A stretch of DNA of 7,742 bases from Flavobacteriaceae bacterium. Its GTDB lineage: Bacteria; Bacteroidota; Bacteroidia; Flavobacteriales; Flavobacteriaceae. This document shows, one piece after another, positions 1 to 6,949 of this stretch. Every line of letters starts with the position of its first letter. Within the stretch, counting starts at the first letter, position 1. Below the pieces are notes generated by a model, which ran no database searches, was not told the DNA's origin, and saw only the letters and a list, made by a program, of their open reading frames with translations. The position numbers and the translations under genes are program-made. The stretch spans positions 1 through 7,742 of the forward strand of contig JAQWYU010000100.1 of NCBI GenBank assembly GCA_029253805.1, in the 5' to 3' direction.

Positions 1-2000
1 TAAAGTTTATTTAAAATATTTTCATCAACAGAATTTGGAATAGTAACCTTTAACAGCGGTTCTAAATCCATTGCGCGTTTTATGGCAAATGTTGCTTCTT
101 CGTTTCGGGCCCAATTTCTTCGAGCAATTCCATTGTTTACATCCCAGAATAACATTGATTTTAATCTTCGTGTAGCCTCTTTACCACCGTCAATAACCAT
201 GCCAAAGCCTCCATTAATAACCTCGCCCCAGCCAACACCACCTCCATTGTGTATGCTTACCCATGTTGCTCCTCTAAAACTATCCCCTATTACGTTTTGA
301 ATAGCCATATCAGAAGTGTATTGCGAACCGTCGTAAATATTACTGGTTTCTCTATATGGTGAATCGGTTCCAGAAACGTCATGATGATCACGCCCTAAAA
401 TTATGATTCCTATCTCATTATTTGCTATAGCATTGTTAAAAGCTTCTGCGATTTTCATTCGACCTTCTGCATCTGCGTACAAAATTCTAGCTTGTGAGCC
501 AACAACTAATTTATGATCCTGGGCTCCTTTTATCCATTTAATATTGTCGCTCATTTGTTGCTGAATTTCTTCAGGGGCATCTTTTTTTAAATCTTCAAGT
601 ACTTTACATGCGATTGCATCTGTTTTTTCAAGGTCTGCACTAGAACCTGATGCACAAACCCATCTGAATGGACCAAAACCATAATCAAAACACATTGGGC
701 CCATAATATCTTGAACATAACTTGGGTATTTAAAGTCTATTCCGTTTTCAGCCATAATATCAGCACCTGCTCTTGATGCTTCTAACAAAAATGCATTTCC
801 GTAGTCAAAAAAATAGGTCCCTTTGTCGGTATGTTTTTGAACAATTTTAGCATGCTTACGTAAAGATTCTTTGACTTTATCTTTAAATAAATCAGGATTT
901 GAAACCATAAGTGTATTAGCTTCCTCATAACTCAGTCCCACAGGGTAGTAACCTCCTGCCCATGGATTATGAAGAGAAGTCTGATCACTACCTAAGTCGA
1001 CATGTATGTTTGAATCGTAAAAAGCTTCCCAGACGTCTATGACATTTCCAAGGTAAGCAAGCGATTTAATTTCTCTATTTTTTTGAGCTTTTTTAACGCG
1101 TTCAACTAGCGATGAAATGTCGTAAAAAACTTCATCTACCCATCCTTGAGAATGTCTTGTGTTTAATGCTTTTTTGTTAATTTCTGCACATACAGTAATA
1201 CAGCCGGCTATATTTCCAGCCTTAGGTTGCGCTCCACTCATTCCACCAAGTCCAGCGGTCAAAAATATATTTCCAAGAGGGAGTTTATTAATTTTTCTAA
1301 AAGCATTTAGTACTGTGATTGTAGTTCCATGTACAATTCCTTGTGGTCCAATATACATGTAGCTACCCGCAGTCATTTGCCCATATTGTGTAACTCCTAA
1401 AGCATTGAATCTTTCCCAGTCATCAGGCTTTGAGTAGTTGGGAATCATCATTCCATTTGTAACCACCACCCTTGGAGCTTCTTTGTGAGATGGAAAAAGC
1501 CCCATGGGATGCCCTGAATACATCACTAATGTTTGGGTATCTGTCATTTGGGCTAAATACTGCATCGTTAGTCGATATTGTGCCCAATTTGAAAAAACAC
1601 TGCCATTCCCTCCATAGGTAATTAACTCACGGGGGTGTTGCGCAATAGCATCATCTAAATTGTTCTGGATCATTAGCATTATGGCAGCTGCCTGTTTACT
1701 TTTGGCAGGGTAGCTTTCAATAGGTCTTGCGGTTATTTTATGTACTGGGCGGTATCTGTACATATAAATTCGTCCGTATTTATCCAGTTCGTTTTTGAAT
1801 TCTTTAATGAGAATACTATGAAGTTTTTTGTCAAAATATCTCAAAGCATTCTTTAATGCTAATTTGGTTTCTTCAGAGGTTAAAATTATTTTTCTTTTTG
1901 GTGCATGATTACAGGCGTCATCGTAGGGTTGGGTTGGAGGTAGAGTATTAGGAATTCCTTCAAGAATCTCCTCTTCAAATGTAATTTTTATTGCGCTCAA
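1..2000 (-). CDS. hutU: Urocanate hydratase (urocanase), long eukaryote-like form; C-terminal end cut by window edge
   Basis: Second enzyme of histidine degradation: cytosolic, NAD+-dependent hydration of urocanate to imidazolone propionate. Translating the minus strand gives 666 codons without a stop. Recognisable urocanase blocks are YGGNGSVFSNW (129-139), MYSGHPMGLFP (160-170), YIGPQGIVHGTT (216-227), GLGGMSGAQPKAGN (250-263), FGPFRWVC (ending at Cys449) and RDHHDVSGTDSPYRETSN near the C-terminus. From memory, the whole chain resembles animal UROC1 (about 676 aa) more than the classical bacterial enzyme (about 556 aa). The last two visible bases are TA, so the stop is probably at or just beyond the edge. 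The start is inferred to be TTG at 2000: an in-frame stop lies at 2021-2019, there is no ATG before the conserved region, and the TTG overlaps the upstream gene's TGA as TTGA. The classical FQGLPARICW signature reads GSQARILYAD here, with Leu507 in place of Cys. Very sure of the family, fairly sure of the start. Confidence 0.96.
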   Translation of the reverse strand, partial: MSAIKITFEEEILEGIPNTLPPTQPYDDACNHAPKRKIILTSEETKLALKNALRYFDKKLHSILIKEFKNELDKYGRIYMYRYRPVHKITARPIESYPAKSKQAAAIMLMIQNNLDDAIAQHPRELITYGGNGSVFSNWAQYRLTMQYLAQMTDTQTLVMYSGHPMGLFPSHKEAPRVVVTNGMMIPNYSKPDDWERFNALGVTQYGQMTAGSYMYIGPQGIVHGTTITVLNAFRKINKLPLGNIFLTAGLGGMSGAQPKAGNIAGCITVCAEINKKALNTRHSQGWVDEVFYDISSLVERVKKAQKNREIKSLAYLGNVIDVWEAFYDSNIHVDLGSDQTSLHNPWAGGYYPVGLSYEEANTLMVSNPDLFKDKVKESLRKHAKIVQKHTDKGTYFFDYGNAFLLEASRAGADIMAENGIDFKYPSYVQDIMGPMCFDYGFGPFRWVCASGSSADLEKTDAIACKVLEDLKKDAPEEIQQQMSDNIKWIKGAQDHKLVVGSQARILYADAEGRMKIAEAFNNAIANNEIGIIILGRDHHDVSGTDSPYRETSNIYDGSQYTSDMAIQNVIGDSFRGATWVSIHNGGGVGWGEVINGGFGMVIDGGKEATRRLKSMLFWDVNNGIARRNWARNEEATFAIKRAMDLEPLLKVTIPNSVDENILNKL

Positions 2001-2167
2001 TTTGATTTTTTTTGTGTATTAGTACAGGGGTTGTACCCATAAGGACAATGTTTGCATCCACTCTCACAACAATAGCCACGCCTTAGGTGGTATTGCTCAG
2101 TAAAACAACGGTAACCATCTGATGTTAAATAGTAATCGCCATCTTTGATAGGGATGATCTTTTTCAT
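1997..2167 (-). CDS. Small Cys-rich DUF5522-family protein
   Basis: A 56-residue protein beginning MKKIIPIKDGDYYLTSDGYR and carrying the core FTEQYHLRRGYCC followed by ESGCKHCPYGY (residues 22-44). The CC-x3-C-x2-C cluster (Cys33, Cys34, Cys38, Cys41) with flanking LRRGYCC and HCPYG is what I recognise as DUF5522, a family common in Bacteroidota and also found in eukaryotes, with no established function that I know of. The cysteine spacing suggests metal binding, which is inference. No signal peptide or membrane segment is seen, so it is probably cytosolic. It is the first gene of a minus-strand unit: its TGA overlaps the hutU TTG start in a 4-base TTGA, pointing to translational coupling. 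A -7 promoter box ends only six bases before the ATG. It is short enough that gene callers may drop it, but the conserved motif makes it a real gene. Confidence 0.9.
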   Translation of the reverse strand: MKKIIPIKDGDYYLTSDGYRCFTEQYHLRRGYCCESGCKHCPYGYNPCTNTQKKSN

Positions 2168-2173
2168 GCTAAA

Positions 2174-2181
2174 CAAAGATA
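2174..2181 (-). promoter_or_regulatory. Candidate Bacteroidota -7 promoter element for DUF5522-hutU
   Basis: On the minus strand the sequence TATCTTTG matches the Bacteroidota -7 consensus TAnnTTTG, and only TTTAGC separates it from the ATG at 2167. Transcription would therefore start within a few bases of the start codon, giving an almost leaderless mRNA. I find no clear TTG (-33) element at the usual 17-23 base spacing, so this rests on the -7 box and its position. Confidence 0.45.
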
Positions 2182-2240
2182 ATATAATATTTAAATAAAT
2201 ATATTTCTAACTCTTTTAAGCTTTAAGTGATTCTATGCGA

Positions 2241-2262
2241 GTAAATTATTTAAAGTATTTAC
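2241..2262. promoter_or_regulatory. Imperfect dyad in the divergent intergenic region, possible operator
   Basis: The outer arms GTAAAT (2241-2246) and ATTTAC (2257-2262) are exact reverse complements, and the centre TTTAAA (2249-2254) is itself palindromic, so 18 of 22 positions fit twofold symmetry. It abuts the -7 box of the plus-strand operon and covers the space where the -33 contact would be, where a regulator could act. AT-rich DNA produces such dyads by chance, so this is a candidate only. Confidence 0.25.
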
Positions 2263-2270
2263 TATTTTTG
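2263..2270 (+). promoter_or_regulatory. Candidate Bacteroidota -7 promoter element for the plus-strand operon
   Basis: TATTTTTG matches TAnnTTTG and lies 17 bases before the ATG at 2288, which would give a 5' leader of roughly 10-15 bases. No TTG is visible at the expected -33 spacing. The region has no Shine-Dalgarno-like sequence before the ATG, as is usual in this phylum. Confidence 0.45.
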
Positions 2271-2287
2271 TAAACAAGACTCTACTG

Positions 2288-3178
2288 ATGCTTAAAATCC
2301 AAATATTAGAAAATGTATATTTAAATAAAAATTTGGCCATAAAGCCTGATTATTTGATTCACCCTACAGTTTCTGGAAATAAATTTAGAAAGTTAAAGTA
2401 TAATTTAGAAAAAGCTCAATCTAAAAATGTAAAAGGGCTTCTTACATTTGGAGGTGCCTATTCCAATCACATAGCAGCTACAGCCGCTGCGGGCAAAGAA
2501 TTGAATATGCCAACAGTTGGTGTTATTAGAGGGGAGGAGCTCGAAACTCATGTTGAAAATAATCCTACACTTAAATATGCGAGAGATTGTGGAATGCACT
2601 TAGAGTTTGTAGAAAGATCTATTTATAAAAATAAAACAGATCCAGGCTATTTACAGCAATTAATGCAAAACTACAAAAGGTACTTTATTATTCCTGAAGG
2701 AGGCACTAACGAACTAGCAATTAAAGGCTGTGAAGAGATTCTAACGATAAAAGATCAATCTTTTGATATTATTTGTTGTTCTGTAGGCACAGGTGGAACA
2801 ATAGCAGGACTTATCAACGCAAGTTTACCGACTCAAAAAATTATTGGATTTCCGGCCTTAAAAGGTGATTTTTTAAAGGAAGATATTTGTAAATTTGTTA
2901 AACAAAATAATTGGGAGCTTTGGGGGGATTATCATTTTGGGGGTTATGCAAAAGTAGACTCCAAATTAATCAATTTTATGAACGATTTTAAGCTTAGATA
3001 TAACATTCCATTAGATCCTGTTTATACGGCCAAGATGATGTATGGCATATTTGAAGGAATTAGTTCTGGAAAAATACCTCAAACAGCTAAGGTGCTAGCG
3101 ATTCATACAGGTGGTTTACAGGGTATTGAAGGTATGAATTTAAGACTAAAACGAAAAAAACTTGAAGAAATAATATAG
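2288..3178 (+). CDS. PLP-dependent enzyme, ACC deaminase / D-cysteine desulfhydrase family
   Basis: A 296-residue fold-type II PLP enzyme, predicted cytosolic. The PLP-binding lysine is Lys32 in SGNKFRKLKY (29-38). GGAYSNH (55-61) carries the Ser59-Asn60 pair of the active-site loop, IPEGGTNELA (135-144) is a family block, and SVGTGGTIAG (165-174) is the glycine-rich phosphate-binding loop. The C-terminal block is AIHTGGLQG (271-279). From family knowledge this HTGG form fits D-cysteine desulfhydrase-like members, whereas true ACC deaminases have a Tyr-Glu pair there, so 'ACC deaminase' would be a risky name and the substrate is unknown. The length is slightly below the usual 300-340. It is the first gene of the operon: its TAG is followed after 2 bases by the next ATG. 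The ATG at 2288 is the only sensible start, since it gives the normal family N-terminus and follows the promoter box. Confidence 0.93.
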   Translation: MLKIQILENVYLNKNLAIKPDYLIHPTVSGNKFRKLKYNLEKAQSKNVKGLLTFGGAYSNHIAATAAAGKELNMPTVGVIRGEELETHVENNPTLKYARDCGMHLEFVERSIYKNKTDPGYLQQLMQNYKRYFIIPEGGTNELAIKGCEEILTIKDQSFDIICCSVGTGGTIAGLINASLPTQKIIGFPALKGDFLKEDICKFVKQNNWELWGDYHFGGYAKVDSKLINFMNDFKLRYNIPLDPVYTAKMMYGIFEGISSGKIPQTAKVLAIHTGGLQGIEGMNLRLKRKKLEEII

Positions 3179-3180
3179 AT

Positions 3181-3963
3181 ATGAAGCGAATTGTTATTAT
3201 AATTTTTCTAGGTATTTTAATAGCTAGCTGTGGAGCGAGACGTAAGTCAAACCTCAGTCAAGCTAATTCCAAAAAATTGGTAGTAATTTCTGAAAAATCT
3301 AACAAATCTAACAATGAGGTTAAGTCACTTGTTATCAATACCCCTTTGCAATATATCTCCTTTTTTAAAGCGGTTGCTATAAACGAAATGCAGCTTTACG
3401 GTATTCCAGCAAGTATCACTTTAGCTCAAGGGATTTTAGAATCAGGATCTGGAAAGGGACGACTAGCCCGTCAGGCAAATAATCACTTTGGAATCAAATG
3501 CCACAAATGGAATGGAGATAAAATTTATCATGATGATGATAAAGAACAAGAGTGTTTCAGAAAATATAATGATCCTAACTCTTCATACAGGGATCATTCT
3601 GAATTTTTGGCAAATAGAAAACGATACTCCAAGTTGTTTAAATTAAAAATAACAGATTACAAAGGATGGGCTAAGGGGCTTAGAAAAGCGGGCTATGCAA
3701 CAGATCCTAAATATCCAAAAAAGTTGATTAGCATCATTGAGCGTTATGAGCTATACAAGTATGATAAAAATCCCGAAAAAAAATATTCAGAAAATAAGAA
3801 ATCTTCACAGATAATTGTAAAAAGACATATTGTGCAGAAAGGGGATACATTATATTCAATTTCTAAATTATATAACACTACGGTTGATAAGATTAAAAAA
3901 CAAAACAATTTAAATTCAATCGTATTATCAATTGGCCAAAAACTCAAAATTTCTACATACTAA
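3181..3963 (+). CDS. Lipoprotein N-acetylglucosaminidase-type peptidoglycan hydrolase with C-terminal LysM
   Basis: A 260-residue exported murein hydrolase. Residues 1-17 form a lipoprotein signal: a basic start (MKR), a hydrophobic run and the lipobox IASC with Cys17 as the lipidation site, which predicts a membrane-anchored, outward-facing protein. After a polar linker rich in Ser, Asn and Lys, residues about 56-195 form a glucosaminidase domain (glycoside hydrolase family 73, FlgJ-like). [18 protein letters not shown] holds the expected catalytic Glu87, followed by [19 protein letters not shown] and a [17 protein letters not shown] block (162-178). A Lys- and Ser-rich linker leads to one LysM domain (about 215-258: [16 protein letters not shown] through IGQKLKI), which binds glycan chains. 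The likely role is cleaving peptidoglycan glycan strands during growth or division. It sits 2 bases after the PLP enzyme and 4 bases before hemL, so it is co-transcribed with them, with no obvious biochemical link. Confidence 0.93.
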   Translation: MKRIVIIIFLGILIASCGARRKSNLSQANSKKLVVISEKSNKSNNEVKSLVINTPLQYISFFKAVAINEMQLYGIPASITLAQGILESGSGKGRLARQANNHFGIKCHKWNGDKIYHDDDKEQECFRKYNDPNSSYRDHSEFLANRKRYSKLFKLKITDYKGWAKGLRKAGYATDPKYPKKLISIIERYELYKYDKNPEKKYSENKKSSQIIVKRHIVQKGDTLYSISKLYNTTVDKIKKQNNLNSIVLSIGQKLKISTY

Positions 3964-3967
3964 TTTT

Positions 3968-5254
3968 ATGAAATATCAACGTAGTAGTAAATTGTTTAAT
4001 GAAGCATCAGAAGTAATTCCTGGCGGGGTGAATTCCCCTGTACGCGCATTTAAAGCTGTGGGCGGAACACCAATTTTTGTTGACAAAGCTAAAGGTGCTT
4101 ACCTGTATGATGTGGATGGTAATCGCCTTATAGACTATATTAACTCATGGGGTCCAATGATCCTAGGTCACGCTTTTCCTCCAGTAATAAACGCTGTGGT
4201 TGAAAAAGCTAAATTAGGGACCTCTTTTGGAATGCCGACAGAAATTGAAACACAGATTGCTGAACTTGCAATTTCCATGGTACCTAATATTGATCAAATT
4301 CGTTTTGTAAATTCCGGGACTGAAGCCTGCATGAGTGCTGTTCGTTTGGCTAGAGGTTTTTCTGCAAAGGAAAAAATTATAAAATTTGCAGGCTGTTACC
4401 ATGGACATTCAGATTCATTTCTGATTCAAGCTGGAAGTGGTGCGGTTACTTTTGGAAGTCCAAATAGCCCTGGAGTTACAAAAGGAACAGCTAAGGACAC
4501 GCTATTAGCGACTTATAATAATTTGGATTCTGTAGCTAAGCTTTTTGAAGCAAACCCATCGCAAATTGCATGTGTAATAGTTGAACCAGTAGCTGGAAAC
4601 ATGGGTTGTATTCCACCGCAACCTGGATTTCTTGAGGGACTTCGTGATTTATGTGATACTCACCAATCAATTTTAGTTTTTGATGAGGTTATGACCGGTT
4701 TTCGTTTAGCTAAGGGTGGAGTTCAAGAGCTAAGTGGAGTAAATGCTGATATTATATGTTTTGGAAAAGTAATTGGGGGTGGATTACCTGTTGGTGCTTT
4801 TGCTGCACGCCACGAAATTATGTCATATTTAGCCCCGCTAGGACCTGTATATCAAGCTGGCACTTTGAGCGGTAACCCTTTAGCGATGGCAGCAGGGTTT
4901 GCAATGCTAAAAGCATTAGATTCTGACAAACAACTTTTTGATCGTTTAGCTAAAAAAACAGCTTATTTACACAAGGGAATAGTAAGGGTGTTATCAGCTC
5001 ATCAAATAGAACATACTATAAATAGAATTGGCTCTATGATTTCGGTTCATTTTTCTAAAATACCAGTATTAGATTTTGAAACAGCTTCGCTAGCTAACAA
5101 TGAGCGTTTTAAAAATTTTTTCCACGGAATGTTAGCTGAAGGAATTTATATTGCACCAAGTGCCTATGAAACATGGTTTATTACGGATGCTTTAACTTAC
5201 AAAGACCTAGATTATACAATCACTGCTGTTGAAAAAGTTGCTAAAACTTTATAG
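3968..5254 (+). CDS. hemL: Glutamate-1-semialdehyde 2,1-aminomutase
   Basis: PLP-dependent enzyme converting glutamate-1-semialdehyde to 5-aminolevulinate, the last step of the C5 route into heme and other tetrapyrroles; cytosolic, usually a dimer. With the ATG at 3968 the protein has 428 residues, the normal family length, and starts [21 protein letters not shown] start at 3932 in the same frame would add 12 unconserved residues and overlap the preceding gene, so I reject it. Diagnostic blocks are [12 protein letters not shown] (17-28), [17 protein letters not shown] (113-129), CYHGHSDS (143-150), [10 protein letters not shown] (237-246, with Asp239 contacting PLP), the catalytic Lys267 in [13 protein letters not shown], and [13 protein letters not shown] (298-310). 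It is the third gene of the operon, 4 bases after the hydrolase stop. Its last 6 bases overlap the 3' end of the convergent lipid-enzyme gene. No key residue is missing. Confidence 0.97.
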   Translation: MKYQRSSKLFNEASEVIPGGVNSPVRAFKAVGGTPIFVDKAKGAYLYDVDGNRLIDYINSWGPMILGHAFPPVINAVVEKAKLGTSFGMPTEIETQIAELAISMVPNIDQIRFVNSGTEACMSAVRLARGFSAKEKIIKFAGCYHGHSDSFLIQAGSGAVTFGSPNSPGVTKGTAKDTLLATYNNLDSVAKLFEANPSQIACVIVEPVAGNMGCIPPQPGFLEGLRDLCDTHQSILVFDEVMTGFRLAKGGVQELSGVNADIICFGKVIGGGLPVGAFAARHEIMSYLAPLGPVYQAGTLSGNPLAMAAGFAMLKALDSDKQLFDRLAKKTAYLHKGIVRVLSAHQIEHTINRIGSMISVHFSKIPVLDFETASLANNERFKNFFHGMLAEGIYIAPSAYETWFITDALTYKDLDYTITAVEKVAKTL

Positions 5255-6022
5255 AGGTTTAAGTACAAGTTTTCTAATTCCTACAAAAACTATGATTAGT
5301 ACTGAATAGCCAATAAAAAAGGGTATCACAAATTCATGTAAATTTAATGCCAGCATAATCGCCATAAACAAAAGCTGAAACCCTAATCCGTACATGGAAA
5401 CTAATGTCATAAACCACTTAGGAAATGGAGGACTATCACTAGCGTTTTTATCCATGTGGTACATAATCTTATCAAACACTATATACAGTATGTCATAAAT
5501 TTTATAAAAAATGTTAACTGTGCGTTGACTTTCTCCCTTTAGCGCTATTGGAGCAGTATCCTCAAATATTCTGCTTGTTGAATCTCCTTCTACTGCATTT
5601 CTTAAAATCACATAGTAATAATTATAAACTGTTCCTTGAAGTTGTATTCCAAAAAATGCAATTAACATATAGATTATTGAGCTGTCAGTTATATACCATA
5701 GGGTAAGTAAAAAAAAGAAATTAAGTAAGATGTCAGCTATAGAGTCATAATATCGTCCAGTGTAAGACGGGGTATTTTTTAGTCTAGATAGTTCTCCATC
5801 CGCAGCATCCAAAACAGACTTTAGTATTATAAAAAAGGCAGCTGTTTTGTAATATCCATTTAACATACACCAAATGGCGATAAAACCCGAAAAAATAAAT
5901 AGAGTTGTAACATGGATGGGAGTGAAACGGGTATTTTTAAGCCGACTAGCAATCCAAAGACCACCATTTCTTCCATAATCAGAAAGATCTAAAAATTGAT
6001 ATTTTGTTGGGAGTTTAGCCAT
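5249..6022 (-). CDS. CDP-alcohol phosphatidyltransferase family membrane enzyme
   Basis: A 257-residue integral membrane enzyme of the family that transfers a phospho-alcohol group from a CDP-linked donor, as in phospholipid head-group or inositol-phosphate synthesis. The signature is present: Asp72-x2-Asp75-Gly76-x2-Ser79-Arg80-x8-Gly89-x3-Asp93-x3-Asp97. All metal and CDP ligands are intact, and only the small Ala before Arg is replaced by Ser. Hydrophobic stretches at about 38-55, 98-114, 116-138, 208-228 and 230-249, plus a segment around 58-71, suggest six membrane passes. Substrate and acceptor cannot be told from the sequence. I place the start at 6022 ([18 protein letters not shown]), where the conserved-looking soluble N-terminus begins. 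An in-frame ATG at 6073 would add 17 residues (274 in all) and cannot be excluded. The stop lies inside the hemL 3' end. It follows phzF-like and DUF975 genes on the same strand. Confidence 0.88.
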   Translation of the reverse strand: MAKLPTKYQFLDLSDYGRNGGLWIASRLKNTRFTPIHVTTLFIFSGFIAIWCMLNGYYKTAAFFIILKSVLDAADGELSRLKNTPSYTGRYYDSIADILLNFFFLLTLWYITDSSIIYMLIAFFGIQLQGTVYNYYYVILRNAVEGDSTSRIFEDTAPIALKGESQRTVNIFYKIYDILYIVFDKIMYHMDKNASDSPPFPKWFMTLVSMYGLGFQLLFMAIMLALNLHEFVIPFFIGYSVLIIVFVGIRKLVLKPL

Positions 6023-6097
6023 GCCTTTAATTAGAATATCGATTATTGGTTTACGACATAAAGGTACAATCATTTTATGTAACTAATTTTATATAAA

Positions 6098-6886
6098 TTA
6101 GCTAGTCCAAATATTTCCAATTGAGTATGTTCTTGCTTTTCCACTGATTTGAACTCTATCTTTTTTGTACTCACAATTTAAATATCCAATCCTATCAGAA
6201 AGCTGAATCGCACTAAGTTTTACTTTTTTTAATTCTTCGGCCCAATAAGGAATTAACGAGCAATGAGCTGATCCAGTGACGGGATCTTCCAAAATTGATG
6301 CCTGTGGAGTGAAATAACGAGACACAAAATCATAATTGTTTCCTCTAGCAGTTACAACAACACCCCCTGTCCCCAAATTAATCTGATTTAAGATTTGACG
6401 ATCAATTTTTAAATTGCGAATATCAGTTTCTGAATTATAAATTAACACATAATCTCTTGACTTATAAATTTTTTTTGGAGGAATACTCAAGGCATTTTTA
6501 ATTTCATCAGGAAGTTCTGATTCAATAGGCACTCGAGACGGAAAGTTTAGATGGTATATTTCATTTTTACAGGTTACAGTTATGTCTCCACTCTTTGTTT
6601 CAAATACAATAGTTTCTTCTAAGAAATTTAAAATTGTTTTTAAGCAATGTGCAGTTGCTAGTGTAGCATGCCCACATAAATCCATTTCAATTTCAGGTGT
6701 GAACCATCTTAATTGAATTTTATTTTCTTTTTTGACAAAAAATGCAGTTTCAGCAACTGCATTTTCTTTAGTGATTTTAAAGAGAATATCGTCTGATATC
6801 CAATGAGGAAGTGGGACTATACAAGCTGGGTTACCTCCAAAAACTTGGTCTGTAAAAGCATCTATTTGATATAACTCTAGTTTCAT
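6098..6886 (-). CDS. PhzF/YddE-family isomerase-like protein
   Basis: A 262-residue member of the PhzF family (diaminopimelate-epimerase-like fold, two similar halves), cytosolic. PhzF itself isomerises a phenazine precursor, but most members, such as E. coli YddE, have no known substrate, and no phenazine genes are nearby. Blocks seen are YQIDAFTDQVFGGNPACIVPL (split over residues 6-26), AETAFFV (45-51) with Glu46 at the catalytic acid position, RWFTPEIEMDLCGHATLATAH (within 60-80), SRYFTPQASILEDPVTGSAHC (within 189-209) and a closing QISGKARTY. Asp69 and the CGHAT loop are intact, as is the EDPVTGSAH loop. I choose the ATG at 6886 because family members begin MKLxxYQxDAF. An in-frame ATG at 6898 would add only MLTK. 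Length is in the lower part of the usual range. It lies 63 bases after the DUF975 gene and about 75 bases before the lipid enzyme. Confidence 0.93.
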   Translation of the reverse strand: MKLELYQIDAFTDQVFGGNPACIVPLPHWISDDILFKITKENAVAETAFFVKKENKIQLRWFTPEIEMDLCGHATLATAHCLKTILNFLEETIVFETKSGDITVTCKNEIYHLNFPSRVPIESELPDEIKNALSIPPKKIYKSRDYVLIYNSETDIRNLKIDRQILNQINLGTGGVVVTARGNNYDFVSRYFTPQASILEDPVTGSAHCSLIPYWAEELKKVKLSAIQLSDRIGYLNCEYKKDRVQISGKARTYSIGNIWTS

Positions 6887-6908
6887 TTTTGTTAGCATTC
6901 ACAAGATT

Positions 6909-6940
6909 CAAAATACTATTATAAAACCCTAATTAGCCAA
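6909..6940 (-). promoter_or_regulatory. Weak candidate promoter for the PhzF-family gene
   Basis: Reading the minus strand, a TTG (6940-6938) is followed after 22 bases by TATTTTG (6915-6909), 22 bases before the chosen ATG. The spacing fits the Bacteroidota TTG...TAnnTTTG arrangement, but the -7 box is one base short of the consensus, so this is tentative. Confidence 0.22.
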
Positions 6941-6944
6941 TTAG
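6922..6944 (-). terminator. Weak hairpin with T-run after the DUF975 gene
   Basis: On the minus strand, 5 bases past the DUF975 stop codon, CTAATT and AATTAG form a 6-bp stem around a GGCT loop, followed by GG and TTTT. Only A/T pairs make up most of the stem, so termination would be inefficient at best. It overlaps the candidate -33 element of the next gene. Confidence 0.22.
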
Positions 6945-6949
6945 TGATT

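Noticed and set aside
82..300. Plus-strand 72-residue open frame opposite the hutU 3' region
   Set aside because: It lies entirely antisense to a strongly conserved urocanase frame, and its Pro- and Thr-rich translation matches nothing. It is a shadow frame.
1159..1362. Plus-strand 67-residue open frame inside hutU
   Set aside because: It is antisense to the most conserved urocanase blocks (YIGPQGIVHGTT and GLGGMSGAQPKAG), so its openness is a by-product of that coding.
2202..2230. Possible hairpin around the AAGCTT palindrome in the divergent spacer
   Set aside because: The symmetry does not extend beyond the six-base core, and it is not followed by a T-run, so it is not a convincing terminator or operator.
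3932..3967. N-terminal extension of hemL by 12 residues
   Set aside because: It would overlap the preceding hydrolase gene by 32 bases and adds residues unlike any HemL N-terminus. The ATG at 3968 gives the normal 428-residue length.
5234..5251. AAAGTT/AACTTT inverted repeat at the end of hemL as a terminator
   Set aside because: It is a 6-bp, nearly all A/T stem inside the coding region, with no following T-run on the plus strand.
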